The notes under the pieces were generated by a model that was not told the DNA's origin, did no database searches, and was given only the letters and a program-made list of their open reading frames with translations. The position numbers were made by a program, and so were the translations under genes. From the NCBI RefSeq assembly GCF_044748305.1, contig NZ_JBIVFT010000002.1, positions 484,691-548,690 of the forward strand: a stretch of 64,000 nt of DNA. The letters are read 5' to 3'. This stretch comes from Arthrobacter_E sp044748305 (GTDB taxonomy: Bacteria; Actinomycetota; Actinomycetes; Actinomycetales; Micrococcaceae). The first letter of the stretch is position 1. Each line of letters opens with the position of its first letter. This document shows, in pieces, positions 1 to 8,089 of this stretch.

Positions 1-852
1 GGCGCCCAGGTGCGGGGTGACCACCACATTGTCGAGACCGAAGAACGGCAGATCCGTGGAGGGCTCCTTGGCGAAGACGTCGATGCCTGCGCCGGCGATC
101 TTGCCGGCAACCAGCGCCTCGTGCAGGGCCGCTTCGTCGACCAGGCCGCCGCGGGCCACGTTGACGACGTAGGCGGTGTCCTTCATCTTCTCGAACGCCT
201 CGGCGCCGAGCATGCCCACCGTCTCCGGGGTCTTGGGCATGTGGATGGTGATGAAGTCGGACTGCGCCAGCAGGTCGTCCAGGCTCACGAGCTTGACACC
301 GAGCTGAGCGGCACGGGCCGAGGTGACATAGGGGTCGTAGGCCAGGATCTCGGTCCCGAAGGCCTGCAGGCGGGCGGCGACGAGCGCACCGATGCGTCCG
401 AAACCGATGATGCCGATCTTCTTTTCGAAGAGTTCGGTGCCGGAGTACTTGGAGCGCTTCCACTCCCCCGCCTTCAAGGCGCCACAGGCCTGCGGAATGT
501 GGCGTGCCAGGCTGAGGATGTGGCCGACGGTGAGTTCCGCGGCGGAGATGATGTTCGACGTCGGGGCGTTGACGACCATGACACCGGCCTGGGTCGCGGC
601 CTTGATGTCGACGTTGTCGAGACCGACACCGGCACGGGCGATGACCTTCAGATTCGGTGCCGCGGCGATCGCCTCGGCGTCGACCTGGGTGGCGGAGCGG
701 ACCAGGATGGCGTGGACGTCGGCCAGAGCGGGCAGCAGCTGGGAACGGTCGGCGCCGTCGGTGTGCCGGATGTCGAAATCCGGTCCCAGCGCCGCAACGG
801 TGGCAGGCGAGAGTTCTTCGGCAATGAGTACTACGGGCTTGGTGTCTGTCAC
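1..852 (-). CDS. serA: D-3-phosphoglycerate dehydrogenase, 5' part only
   Basis: Catalyses the first step of serine synthesis, oxidising 3-phosphoglycerate with NAD in the cytoplasm. Translating the minus strand from a GTG at 852 gives 284 codons, open to the window edge. It starts VTDTKPVVLIAEELSP and contains the substrate-side motif RAGVGLDNVD, the Rossmann motif GFGRIG, and NVARGGLVDE with the catalytic-site arginine. The last visible residues, VVTPHLGA, precede the usual catalytic histidine region, so the C-terminal half and any ACT domain lie outside the window. It follows ilvC on the same strand after a 197-bp gap that holds a perfect hairpin, so it may be read through from ilvBNC or have its own promoter. 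Confidence 0.93.
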   Translation of the reverse strand, partial: MTDTKPVVLIAEELSPATVAALGPDFDIRHTDGADRSQLLPALADVHAILVRSATQVDAEAIAAAPNLKVIARAGVGLDNVDIKAATQAGVMVVNAPTSNIISAAELTVGHILSLARHIPQACGALKAGEWKRSKYSGTELFEKKIGIIGFGRIGALVAARLQAFGTEILAYDPYVTSARAAQLGVKLVSLDDLLAQSDFITIHMPKTPETVGMLGAEAFEKMKDTAYVVNVARGGLVDEAALHEALVAGKIAGAGIDVFAKEPSTDLPFFGLDNVVVTPHLGA

Positions 853-915
853 CGGGGGACCTCTTTGTGGCGATCGATACTGCTGTGGCTTTTCTCAGGT
901 GTCCTGAGCGCGGAA

Positions 916-946
916 TTGCCGGGCTCGCGCACTGCGAGCCCGGCAA
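916..946 (-). terminator. Hairpin between ilvC and serA
   Basis: There is a perfect 13-bp inverted repeat (TTGCCGGGCTCGC and its complement) with a 5-base loop, 104 bp past the ilvC stop. No T run follows on the minus strand, so it may be a weak or factor-dependent terminator, or a transcript-processing or stabilising hairpin between ilvC and serA. Confidence 0.5.
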
Positions 947-1049
947 CCCGTTGCTTCACACGCCTGCTTCTGAGATTACTGGCTCAGTACGGCGTGCCGG
1001 GAATCGGTTTCCCGATTGTGAAGGATCAGATCCTTGCGGTTAAGAGGTC

Positions 1050-2075
1050 TCAGCGGGCGGCCGAACCGTCGACGTAGTCGGCGTCCTGCTGCTTCCAGGA
1101 GAACAGGGAGCGCAGTTCACGGCCCACTGCCTCGATCGGGTGCTGCTCGGCCTTGGCACGCAGCTCCTTGAACTCGACGGCTCCGTTGTCCTGGTCGTCG
1201 ATGAAGCGCTTGGCGAACGCACCGGACTGGATGTCGGCCAGCACGCCTGCCATGTTCTCCTTGACGCGCGGGTCGATGACGCGCGGGCCGGAGACGTAGT
1301 CGCCGTACTCGGCGGTGTCGGAGACGCTCCAGCGCTGCTTGGCGATGCCGCCCTCCCACATGAGGTCCACGATGAGCTTGAGCTCGTGCAGCACCTCGAA
1401 GTAGGCGATCTGCGGCTGGTAGCCGGCCTCGGTCAGGGTCTCGAAGCCGTACTGGACGAGCTGGGAGACGCCGCCGCAGAGCACTGCCTGCTCGCCGAAG
1501 AGATCGGTCTCGGTCTCCTCGGTGAAGGTCGTCTTGATGACGCCTGCACGGGTGCCGCCGATGGCCTTGGCGTAGGACTTCGCGGTCTCCCAGGCGTTGC
1601 CGCTGGCGTCCTGCTCGACGGCGATGATGTCCGGGATGCCACGGCCTGCGACGTATTCGCGGCGGACGGTGTGGCCGGGGGCCTTCGGGGCGACGAGGAT
1701 GACGTCCACGCCTTCAGGAACCTGGATGTAGCCGAAGCGGATGTTGAATCCGTGGGCGAAGGCCAGGGTCTTGCCGGCGGTCAGCTTGTCCTTGATGGAG
1801 TCGTTGTAGATCGAACGCTGGTGCTGGTCCGGAGCCAGGATCATGATCAGATCGGCCCAGTCGGCGGCGTCGGCCACGCTCTTGACCTCGAAGCCCTCTT
1901 CTTCGGCCTTGGCGATCGACTTGGAGCCCTCTTTGAGGGCGATGACGACCTGCACACCGGAGTCACGGAGGTTCTGAGCGTGGGCGTGGCCCTGGGAGCC
2001 GTAGCCGACGATTGCGACCTTCTTGCCCTGGATGATCGAGAGGTCGGCGGCGTCGTCGTAGATCAGTTCGGTCAT
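1050..2075 (-). CDS. ilvC: Ketol-acid reductoisomerase (NADP+)
   Basis: Converts acetolactate and acetohydroxybutyrate to dihydroxy acids in valine, isoleucine and leucine synthesis. The 341-residue length fits class I KARI. The N-terminal Rossmann motif GYGSQGHAHAQN is near residues 25-36, followed by a serine/lysine-containing loop (ALKEGSKS) typical of NADPH preference. The C-terminal knotted helical domain has the metal-binding carboxylates in FGEQAVLCGG and EVLHELKLIVD. The ATG start has an AAGGAGAG ribosome site just upstream. It lies 50 bp after ilvN and completes an ilvBNC operon governed by the attenuator ahead of ilvB. Confidence 0.98.
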   Translation of the reverse strand: MTELIYDDAADLSIIQGKKVAIVGYGSQGHAHAQNLRDSGVQVVIALKEGSKSIAKAEEEGFEVKSVADAADWADLIMILAPDQHQRSIYNDSIKDKLTAGKTLAFAHGFNIRFGYIQVPEGVDVILVAPKAPGHTVRREYVAGRGIPDIIAVEQDASGNAWETAKSYAKAIGGTRAGVIKTTFTEETETDLFGEQAVLCGGVSQLVQYGFETLTEAGYQPQIAYFEVLHELKLIVDLMWEGGIAKQRWSVSDTAEYGDYVSGPRVIDPRVKENMAGVLADIQSGAFAKRFIDDQDNGAVEFKELRAKAEQHPIEAVGRELRSLFSWKQQDADYVDGSAAR

Positions 2076-2125
2076 GGGATTTCTCTCTCCTTGGAGTGGG
2101 GTATTGAACGGTGTTCGTGAGGGCT

Positions 2126-2638
2126 TCAGGCGGATCGCAGGGCGCGATCACTCATGGAGCGGGGTCCCCGTCCAACGGCCAAGGTGCCGGACTGCACAAT
2201 CTCGCGGATGCCGAAGGGCTCCAGGACGGACAGCAGGGCTGTGATCTTCTCTGGGTGACCGGTGGCTTCGATGACCAATGAGTCGGTGGACACATCGACA
2301 ACGGAAGCACGGAACAGATCTGCGGCTTGGGTGACCTGCAGACGCGTTGCGGCATCGGCCCGTACTTTGACCAGGATATGGTCACGCTGCACGGAAGCGT
2401 CGCTCGTGAGCTCCACGATCTTGATCACATTGATCAATTTGTTGAGCTGTTTGGTGACCTGTTCGATCAGGTCACCTTCGGCTTCGACCACCACGGTGAT
2501 GCGCGAGGTGCCGGGCACCTCGGTGGGGCCGACGGCCAGGGAGTTGATGTTGAAGGCCCGGCGGGCGAAGAGACCGGACACGCGTGTGAGCACGCCGGGT
2601 TTGTCCTCGACCAGCACGGAGAGTGTGTGACGGCTCAT
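2126..2638 (-). CDS. ilvN: Acetolactate synthase small (regulatory) subunit
   Basis: Regulatory subunit of acetohydroxyacid synthase that binds valine and stimulates the IlvB catalytic subunit. The 170-residue protein begins MSRHTLSVLVEDKPGVLTRVSGLF, a standard ACT domain opening with the ligand-binding glycine turn, and ends in the conserved C-terminal domain (residues about 85-160). The ATG at 2638 is preferred over an upstream in-frame codon because it sits 2 bases after the ilvB stop, with a GAAGAGGA ribosome site inside the end of ilvB. This layout suggests translational coupling, which would keep the two subunits in balance. Confidence 0.97.
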   Translation of the reverse strand: MSRHTLSVLVEDKPGVLTRVSGLFARRAFNINSLAVGPTEVPGTSRITVVVEAEGDLIEQVTKQLNKLINVIKIVELTSDASVQRDHILVKVRADAATRLQVTQAADLFRASVVDVSTDSLVIEATGHPEKITALLSVLEPFGIREIVQSGTLAVGRGPRSMSDRALRSA

Positions 2639-2640
2639 GC

Positions 2641-4530
2641 TCAGTCCTCTTCTTCCCACTCGGGGGTCATGTTCCGGGCGACCTGGATCTGGTCGTTGCT
2701 CACGCCCGAGGGCACCATGGGCCAGACCATGGAGTTCGGGCTGACGACGAAGTCGATCACCACGGGACGGTCGTTGATCTCAAGCGCCTTCTGGATGGTG
2801 GCGTCGATGTCCTCTTCGCGCTCGCAACGCAGGGCGGCGCAACCATAGGCATCCGCCAGCTTCACGAAGTCCGGGATCCGCACGGTGTTGTGACCGGTGT
2901 TCAGGTCCGTATTGGAGTACCGGCCCTCGTAGAACAGGGTCTGCCACTGGCGGACCATGCCCAGCGAGGAGTTGTTGATGATGGCCACCTTGATGGGGAT
3001 GTTGTTGATGGCGCAGGTCGCGAGTTCCTGATTGGTCATCTGGAAGCAGCCGTCGCCGTCGATGGCCCAGACCACGCGGTCCGGATTGCCCACCTTGGCG
3101 CCCATGGCGGCGGGAACGGAGTACCCCATGGTTCCTGCTCCACCGGAGTTGAGCCAGGCGTGAGGCCGCTCGTACTTGATGAACTGCGCGGCCCACATCT
3201 GGTGCTGGCCGACGCCCGCCACGTAAACGCCATCAGGGCCGGTGAGCTCACCGATGCGCTTGATGATCCGCTGCGGTGCGATCAGACCGTCGTCCGGCTC
3301 GGTCCAGCCGAGCGGGTAGGTCTCCTTGAGGTTGTTCAGGAATGCCCACCAAGCACCCAGCTCCGGCTTTCCATTGGCCTCGAAGTAGGCGCTCAGGACC
3401 TCGGTCAGCTCGGGGATGATCTCCTTGACGCTGCCCACGATCGGCACATCCGCCGTGCGGTTCTTGGAGATCTCCGCCGGGTCGATGTCCGCGTGGATCA
3501 CCTTGGCGTGCGGTGCGAAGGTGCTGAGCACGCCCGTCACGCGGTCATCGAAGCGGGCACCGAGAGTGATCAGCAGATCGGCCTGCTGCAGCGCCGTCAC
3601 GGCGGACACCGTGCCATGCATGCCCGGCATGCCGACGTGCTGCGGGTGTGAGTCGGGGAATGCGCCCTTGGCCATCAGCGTGGTGACCACGGGGGCACCG
3701 CTGAGCTCCACCAGTTCCATCAGCTCTTCACAGGCGTGGCCCTTCAGCACGCCGCCGCCCACGTAGAAGACAGGCTTCTTGGCGGCGCCGATGAGCTTCG
3801 CGGCTTCGCGCAGCTGCTTGCTGTGGCCGCGCAGCACCGGGCGGTAGCCGGGAAGATCGACCTTCGGCGGCCAGGAGAAGAGCGTCTTGGACACCTGGGC
3901 GTCCTTGGCGAAGTCCACCAGGACAGGACCGGGACGGCCCGTGGAGGCGAGGTGGAACGCCTCGGCCATGACCCGCGGGATTTCGTCCGGATCGGTGACC
4001 AGGAAGGAATGCTTGGTGATCGGCATCGTGATGCCGACGATGTCCGCCTCCTGGAAGGCGTCCGTGCCGATCACGGCACTGGAGACCTGCCCGGTGATGG
4101 CCACCATGGGCACGGAGTCCATATGGGCATCCATGATGGCGGTGACAAGATTGGTCGCGCCTGGGCCGGAGGTGGCGATGCAGACGCCGACCTCTCCGGT
4201 CACCATGGCGTAACCCTGTGCGGCGTGGCCGGCTCCCTGCTCGTGACGGACCAGGATGTGGTTCAAACTGGAGGCCATCAGAGGGTCGTAGGTGGGCAGG
4301 ATCGCGCCACCGGGCAAACCGAATACGTCCTTCACGCCGAGTTCTTCGAGCGAGCGGACGAGTGCTTGCGAGCCGGTCATCTCCGTTGGGGGTACAACGT
4401 TGTTCGGCCCGAGGACAGGAGAGAGAGCCGTTGCCTCATCGGCGACGGCGACGGCGCGTTCGGACTTCTCCGCATTCTTTGCGGACTTTGCAGCCAACAG
4501 CGTGGGGCTGATGGGCGATCCTTTGCTCAT
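2641..4530 (-). CDS. ilvB: Acetolactate synthase large (catalytic) subunit
   Basis: Thiamine-diphosphate enzyme that condenses pyruvate with pyruvate or 2-ketobutyrate, the first common step of branched-chain synthesis. The 629-residue protein shows the N-terminal pyrimidine-binding domain with the ThDP-activating glutamate in RHEQGAGHAAQGYA, a central FAD-type domain, and the C-terminal ThDP/Mg motif starting IDGDGCFQMT and ending in IINNSS. The ATG at 4530 follows a GAGGAAGAG ribosome site. A longer reading frame from 4599 would begin inside the attenuator terminator and is rejected. The first roughly 45 residues are a low-complexity extension before the conserved core. First gene of ilvBNC. 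Confidence 0.97.
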   Translation of the reverse strand: MSKGSPISPTLLAAKSAKNAEKSERAVAVADEATALSPVLGPNNVVPPTEMTGSQALVRSLEELGVKDVFGLPGGAILPTYDPLMASSLNHILVRHEQGAGHAAQGYAMVTGEVGVCIATSGPGATNLVTAIMDAHMDSVPMVAITGQVSSAVIGTDAFQEADIVGITMPITKHSFLVTDPDEIPRVMAEAFHLASTGRPGPVLVDFAKDAQVSKTLFSWPPKVDLPGYRPVLRGHSKQLREAAKLIGAAKKPVFYVGGGVLKGHACEELMELVELSGAPVVTTLMAKGAFPDSHPQHVGMPGMHGTVSAVTALQQADLLITLGARFDDRVTGVLSTFAPHAKVIHADIDPAEISKNRTADVPIVGSVKEIIPELTEVLSAYFEANGKPELGAWWAFLNNLKETYPLGWTEPDDGLIAPQRIIKRIGELTGPDGVYVAGVGQHQMWAAQFIKYERPHAWLNSGGAGTMGYSVPAAMGAKVGNPDRVVWAIDGDGCFQMTNQELATCAINNIPIKVAIINNSSLGMVRQWQTLFYEGRYSNTDLNTGHNTVRIPDFVKLADAYGCAALRCEREEDIDATIQKALEINDRPVVIDFVVSPNSMVWPMVPSGVSNDQIQVARNMTPEWEEED

Positions 4531-4597
4531 CGGACTCTTCCTCGTTGGTGCCCCTTGCGAGGCGATTTCGGGTGGGTGACTTTCCGGATCGTCAAAC

Positions 4598-4634
4598 AAA
4601 AAAACCCCTCAGCCGTGAGGCTCTGCGAGGGGTT
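4598..4634 (-). terminator. Intrinsic terminator of the ilvB attenuator
   Basis: On the minus strand an 8-bp stem (AACCCCTC pairing with GAGGGGTT) encloses a small inner hairpin (AGCC/GGCT) and is followed by seven T residues. It lies between the leader-peptide stop at 4663 and the ilvB start at 4530. That is the position and shape of a classical attenuator terminator rather than an end-of-gene signal. Confidence 0.85.
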
Positions 4635-4675
4635 GCGCGTGACTGTCCGTTACCAGCTTGGCCTATGCCACGCGC
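4635..4675 (-). promoter_or_regulatory. Candidate competing stem of the ilv attenuator
   Basis: A 7-base segment in leader codons 12-14 (GCGCGTG, 4669-4675) is the exact complement of CACGCGC at 4635-4641, immediately 5' of the terminator stem. A second option pairs TTACCA in the leader with TGGTAA after its stop, with TGGC/GCCA inside. These are plausible pause or antiterminator pairings, but the actual switching structure was not computed. Confidence 0.45.
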
Positions 4676-4710
4676 TTGGTAATAAGGACGACGATCACGG
4701 TTTCAGTCAT
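4663..4710 (-). CDS. ilvB leader peptide (attenuation control)
   Basis: A 15-residue open frame on the minus strand reads MTETVIVVLITKRVA. It contains six consecutive branched-chain codons (Val-Ile-Val-Val-Leu-Ile) plus a seventh valine, and is followed at once by an intrinsic terminator and then ilvB. Leader peptides of this kind sense charged tRNA-Val, -Ile and -Leu through ribosome stalling. No ribosome site is visible. Instead a TTGACA/AAAACT promoter is placed so that transcription would start at or next to the A of the ATG, suggesting a leaderless message. No separate function of the peptide is expected. Confidence 0.85.
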   Translation of the reverse strand: MTETVIVVLITKRVA

Positions 4711-4716
4711 GGCTAC

Positions 4717-4745
4717 AGTTTTCCCTCCGCCTCATTTTGTGTCAA
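4717..4745 (-). promoter_or_regulatory. Promoter of the ilvB leader and ilvBNC operon
   Basis: The minus strand carries TTGACA at 4740-4745 (perfect -35 consensus), a 17-bp spacer, and AAAACT at 4717-4722 as the -10. Seven bases further on is position 4710, the first base of the leader-peptide ATG. The -10 is a weak match, but the spacing is ideal. Confidence 0.65.
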
Positions 4746-4884
4746 CTGCCGGACACCCCATCTCACTATTCGGACAGTTGCGTCCGCGATCCGGGCAGAC
4801 AGGAACGGTGGCGTGCCGATACCGCCGAGAACATGACGCACCTGCTCCGTCAGCCAGGCTCAACAAGGCCAGAGCAGAGGCAAA

Positions 4885-4913
4885 GGTGTTCGGGCGCCCC
4901 GCTCCCGAACACC
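4885..4913 (-). terminator. Hairpin downstream of ilvD
   Basis: A 10-bp perfect stem (GGTGTTCGGG with its complement) and a 9-base loop lie 12 bp past the ilvD stop. On the minus strand it is followed by only a short T stretch (TTTG). It is a probable terminator separating ilvD from the ilvB promoter. Confidence 0.6.
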
Positions 4914-4924
4914 CTTGGAGAGTC

Positions 4925-6628
4925 TCAGCCGCAGTAAGCACCCGTCGACGCCGAGTTGACCAGCTTGGCGTACTTGGCCAGGACGCCCGTCGTGAAGCGG
5001 GCCGGAAGCGGCTTCCAGCCTTCCCTCCTGCCCGCGAGTTCCTCTTCCTCAACGAGCAGATCGAAAGTGCGCGCGGCGATGTCCACCCGGATGCGGTCAC
5101 CGTCGCGCACGAAGGCGATCGGACCGCCGTCGACGGCTTCCGGCGCCACGTGGCCGATGCACAACCCGGTGGTCCCTCCGGAGAACCTGCCATCGGTCAA
5201 CAGCAGGACATCCTTGCCGAGCCCCGCGCCCTTGATCGCCCCGGTGATGGCCAGCATCTCGCGCATCCCCGGACCGCCTTTGGGACCCTCGTAGCGGATC
5301 ACCACCACATCACCCTTCTGGATCTCGCCCCGGTCAAGAGCCTCCAGGGCCCCCTGTTCCCGCTCGAACACCCGCGCCGCTCCCTCGAAGACGTCTGCAT
5401 CAAAGCCAGCACTCTTCACCACGGCGCCCTCCGGAGCGAGGCTCCCGTGCAGAATCGTGATCCCTCCAGTGCGGTGAATAGGGTTGTCCATCGCCCGGAG
5501 GATCTTCCCGTCCACGTCCGGAGGATCAATGGTGGCGAGGTTCTCGGCGACGGTCCGGCCGGTGACGGTGAGGCAATCGCCGTGCAGCAGACCGGCGTCG
5601 AGCAATGCCTTCATGATCACCGGCACCCCGCCGATCCGGTCCACATCGGTCATCACATAACGGCCGAAGGGCTTGAGGTCTCCGAGGTGGGGAACCCTGT
5701 CCCCCACCCGGTTGAAGTCGTCCAGCGTGAGCTCCACTCCGGCTTCGCGGGCGATGGCTAGCAGATGAAGGACGGCGTTGGTGGAGCCGCCGAATGCCAT
5801 GGTCACGGCGATCGCGTTCTCGAAGGCGGGCTTGGTCATGATGTCCCGGGCCGTGATGCCCAGCCGGAGGAGGTTGACGACCGCTTCGCCGGAACGCCGC
5901 GCGAAATCGTCCCGCCTGCGGTCCGCGCTCGGCGGTGCGGCGGAGCCCGGAAGGGACATCCCGAGGGCCTCGCCGATGCAGGCCATCGTGTTCGCCGTAT
6001 ACATGCCGCCGCAGGCGCCCTCGCCGGGACAGATGGCCCGTTCGATGCGGTCCAGGTCCTCACGGCTCATCCGGCCGGCTGCGCAAGCCCCCACCGCCTC
6101 GAAGGCGTCGATGAGCGTCACTTCCTTCTCTGAACCGTCCTCCAGCCGAACCCAGCCCGGCATGATGGAACCGGCGTAAAGGAAGACGCTGGCCAGATCC
6201 AGGCGTGCGGCCGCCATGAGCATCCCGGGCAGGGACTTGTCACAACCGGCGAGCAGCACCGAACCGTCGATCCGCTCGGCCTGCATGACAGTCTCGACCG
6301 AATCGGCGATGACCTCCCGGGAGACCAGGGAGAAGTGCATGCCGTCGTGACCCATCGAGATGCCATCCGAGACGGAGATGGTTCCGAACTGCATCGGGAA
6401 GCCGCCTCCCGCATGCACCCCTTCTTTGACAGCCGAAGCCAGACGGTTGAGCGAGAGGTTGCAGGGCGTGATCTCGTTCCAGGAACTCGCGACGCCGATC
6501 TGCGGCTTGGCGAAGTCGTCGTCCCCCATCCCGACCGCCCGGAACATCCCGCGCGCAGGCGCCGCATGAATCCCGTCCGTCACCACCCGCGAGCGGGGCT
6601 TGATGTCAGGGGTTGCCTCTTGCGTCAT
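4925..6628 (-). CDS. ilvD: Dihydroxy-acid dehydratase
   Basis: Iron-sulfur dehydratase that forms 2-keto acids from dihydroxyisovalerate and dihydroxymethylvalerate, the step after IlvC. The 567-residue protein has the conserved cluster-ligand segments CDKSLPGML and GEGACGGMYTANTM and the late segment DGRFSGGTTGLCIGHVAPEA. The ATG at 6628 has a strong GAGGAGGA ribosome site, and the frame upstream of it is arginine/proline-rich and not conserved in style. It is transcribed separately from ilvBNC: a hairpin and the ilvB promoter lie between them. Its own upstream region holds a long-range inverted repeat that might be regulatory. Confidence 0.97.
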   Translation of the reverse strand: MTQEATPDIKPRSRVVTDGIHAAPARGMFRAVGMGDDDFAKPQIGVASSWNEITPCNLSLNRLASAVKEGVHAGGGFPMQFGTISVSDGISMGHDGMHFSLVSREVIADSVETVMQAERIDGSVLLAGCDKSLPGMLMAAARLDLASVFLYAGSIMPGWVRLEDGSEKEVTLIDAFEAVGACAAGRMSREDLDRIERAICPGEGACGGMYTANTMACIGEALGMSLPGSAAPPSADRRRDDFARRSGEAVVNLLRLGITARDIMTKPAFENAIAVTMAFGGSTNAVLHLLAIAREAGVELTLDDFNRVGDRVPHLGDLKPFGRYVMTDVDRIGGVPVIMKALLDAGLLHGDCLTVTGRTVAENLATIDPPDVDGKILRAMDNPIHRTGGITILHGSLAPEGAVVKSAGFDADVFEGAARVFEREQGALEALDRGEIQKGDVVVIRYEGPKGGPGMREMLAITGAIKGAGLGKDVLLLTDGRFSGGTTGLCIGHVAPEAVDGGPIAFVRDGDRIRVDIAARTFDLLVEEEELAGRREGWKPLPARFTTGVLAKYAKLVNSASTGAYCG

Positions 6629-6928
6629 GCCGTCCTCCTCGCCCGATGGCCCATCCCACCGTCCTGGACGAGGCGATGGAGACCGGCCCACTGCGCACAG
6701 TCTATGACCTGCCTCACAGAAAAGCGCAGGGCCGCCCCCAGGAGGAGTGCGCCGGTCTCTCCATCGAGCCTGCTGGAGCCGGAGATCCGCAGGATTCCGG
6801 CGTTTCCGCGCGGACTCAGAGCCTCCTCATCAGCCGATTTCACTTTTCGGCGGATCTCCAGTAGAGTTTTTACTCGTTGCGGGGAACGCAGACGGGAAGA
6901 AAAGCCCGAATGAAAGCTCCACAGCAAT
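6629..6928. other. Intergenic region between ilvD and tRNA-Lys
   Basis: No credible gene is seen in these 300 bases; open frames on both strands look like random GC-rich translation. It must hold the ilvD promoter (minus) and the tRNA promoter (plus). A TAGAGT at 6862-6867 with TTTCAC 18 bp upstream is a weak candidate for the latter. An imperfect inverted repeat joins 6674-6686 with 6752-6766 (13 pairs with a 2-base bulge), enclosing 65 bases of the ilvD leader. Confidence 0.5.
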
Positions 6929-7001
6929 GCACCTCTAGCTCAATTGGCAGAGCAATTGACTCTTAATCAATGGGTTCCGGGTTCAAGTCCCGGGGGGTGC
7001 A
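6929..7001 (+). tRNA. tRNA-Lys (anticodon CUU)
   Basis: A full 73-base cloverleaf can be drawn. The acceptor stem is GCACCTC/GGGGTGC (with a G-U pair), the D-stem GCTC/GAGC, the anticodon stem ATTGA/TCAAT with loop CTCTTAA (anticodon CTT at 6962-6964), and the T-stem CCGGG/CCCGG with loop TTCAAGT. The discriminator base is A. The 3' CCA is not encoded, as is usual for many actinobacterial tRNAs. Confidence 0.96.
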
Positions 7002-7010
7002 CAGCGAAAG

Positions 7011-7052
7011 TCCCGTCTGATCAGCCGAAGTGCTGGTCAGGCGGGATTTTTT
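7011..7052 (+). terminator. Intrinsic terminator of tRNA-Lys
   Basis: A 15-bp stem (TCCCGTCTGATCAGC with GCTGGTCAGGCGGGA, two G-U pairs), a 6-base loop and a run of six T residues begin 10 bp after the tRNA. This is the clearest intrinsic terminator in the window. Confidence 0.92.
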
Positions 7053-7113
7053 CATTGTCTGGACGGGCACGATCATCTTCTGAACGTTACCGCCTCATCA
7101 GACACTCGTCAGC

Positions 7114-7296
7114 TCACCTCGACGAGTCCCGCCTGTCACGCCGCACCCAGTACGTGACGACCAGAATGGCGACCACAAGGCTGAGTGCAACAAGCGACAC
7201 TTTCCATGGCACCGCCACATTCGACAGCGCGGTGATGACCCCGAGCACGACGAACAGTGAGCCCTGCCACATTGCGGCCTGTCTGTCGTGGCTCAT
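7114..7296 (-). CDS. Small two-helix membrane protein, unknown function
   Basis: The 60-residue protein begins MSHDRQAAMWQGSLF and has two hydrophobic spans (about residues 11-29 and 33-50) separated by a short turn, then a basic tail (RRDRRDSSR). I do not recognise a family. The start at 7296 is supported by a GGAGGAG ribosome site 9 bases upstream; an in-frame start 9 codons further up lacks one. It stands alone between the tRNA-Lys terminator and the divergently placed bcp. Codon use and the ribosome site favour a real gene, but the short length leaves doubt. Confidence 0.55.
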   Translation of the reverse strand: MSHDRQAAMWQGSLFVVLGVITALSNVAVPWKVSLVALSLVVAILVVTYWVRRDRRDSSR

Positions 7297-7510
7297 TCGG
7301 ATCGTCTCCTCCGCCGTCCGCATCCTCCCTCGAATCGAACACTACCCAGGCAGTGGTTCATCCGATAGGCCTCACTCCCATAGACTGGGTGCTTCTCCAG
7401 CGGATCGCTCGGGCGCGTCCAGACCCCTCGGAATATCGATGCTGCGTCGCCCTCCCGGGATGGCCGCTGAGCCGATCCGACGCCCAGAGCCGAATACCAG
7501 GAGGAGCCGC

Positions 7511-7996
7511 GTGCCCACATCGAACAACCCCCGCCTGACTCCCGGAACACCGGCGCCGGCATTCACCCTCCAGGACTCCCAGGGCCAGGAGGTCAGCCTC
7601 GAAGGACTCCGTGGTCAGAAGGTGATCCTCTACTTCTACCCGCAGGCCGACACCCCCGCCTGCGCTCAGCAGGCCTGTGATTTCCAGGACAACCTCGCCC
7701 GGTTCTCCCACGAGGGCTACGCGGTACTGGGCATCTCCCCCGATCCTGTGCAGAAGCTCGCCGAATGGAACGGACGCGAACACTTCGGATACACGCTGCT
7801 CTCCGACGAAGGACACCGCGTGGCCGACGAATACGCGGTATGGGGCGAGAAGATCAACTACGGCAAGCCGTACCAGGGTCTGATCCGCAGCACCTTCGTC
7901 ATCGACGAAGAGGGCGTCATCGCCGTCGCTCAGTACAACGTCCGCGCCAAGGGCCACGTGGCCAAGCTCCGTCGCGACCTCAAACTCCCAGCCTGA
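7511..7996 (+). CDS. bcp: Thioredoxin-dependent thiol peroxidase (Bcp/PrxQ)
   Basis: Atypical peroxiredoxin that reduces hydroperoxides in the cytoplasm using thioredoxin. The 161-residue AhpC/TSA fold has the peroxidatic cysteine C51 in the TPAC segment and a resolving cysteine C56 five residues on, the PrxQ arrangement. The conserved LYFYPQADTPAC and LLSDEGHRVADEYAVWGEK blocks are present. The start is the GTG at 7511, preceded by an AGGAGG ribosome site; the longer open frame upstream runs through the tRNA and is not real. It ends 93 bp before tRNA-Leu. Confidence 0.95.
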   Translation: MPTSNNPRLTPGTPAPAFTLQDSQGQEVSLEGLRGQKVILYFYPQADTPACAQQACDFQDNLARFSHEGYAVLGISPDPVQKLAEWNGREHFGYTLLSDEGHRVADEYAVWGEKINYGKPYQGLIRSTFVIDEEGVIAVAQYNVRAKGHVAKLRRDLKLPA

Positions 7997-8089
7997 GCAT
8001 CCAGCCACGGGCACCGCGCCGATCCCGGCGAATGCCCAGCGAATGTGTCTAAACTTGTGCGGAGCGTTCCAGAGGGACGCTTCACACCA

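Noticed and set aside
4531..4599. N-terminal extension of IlvB starting at 4599.
   Set aside because: It would begin inside the attenuator terminator T run and lacks a ribosome site. The ATG at 4530 has one.
6944..7510. Open frame running from tRNA-Lys into bcp.
   Set aside because: It reads through a tRNA and an intrinsic terminator. The GTG at 7511 with AGGAGG is the correct start.
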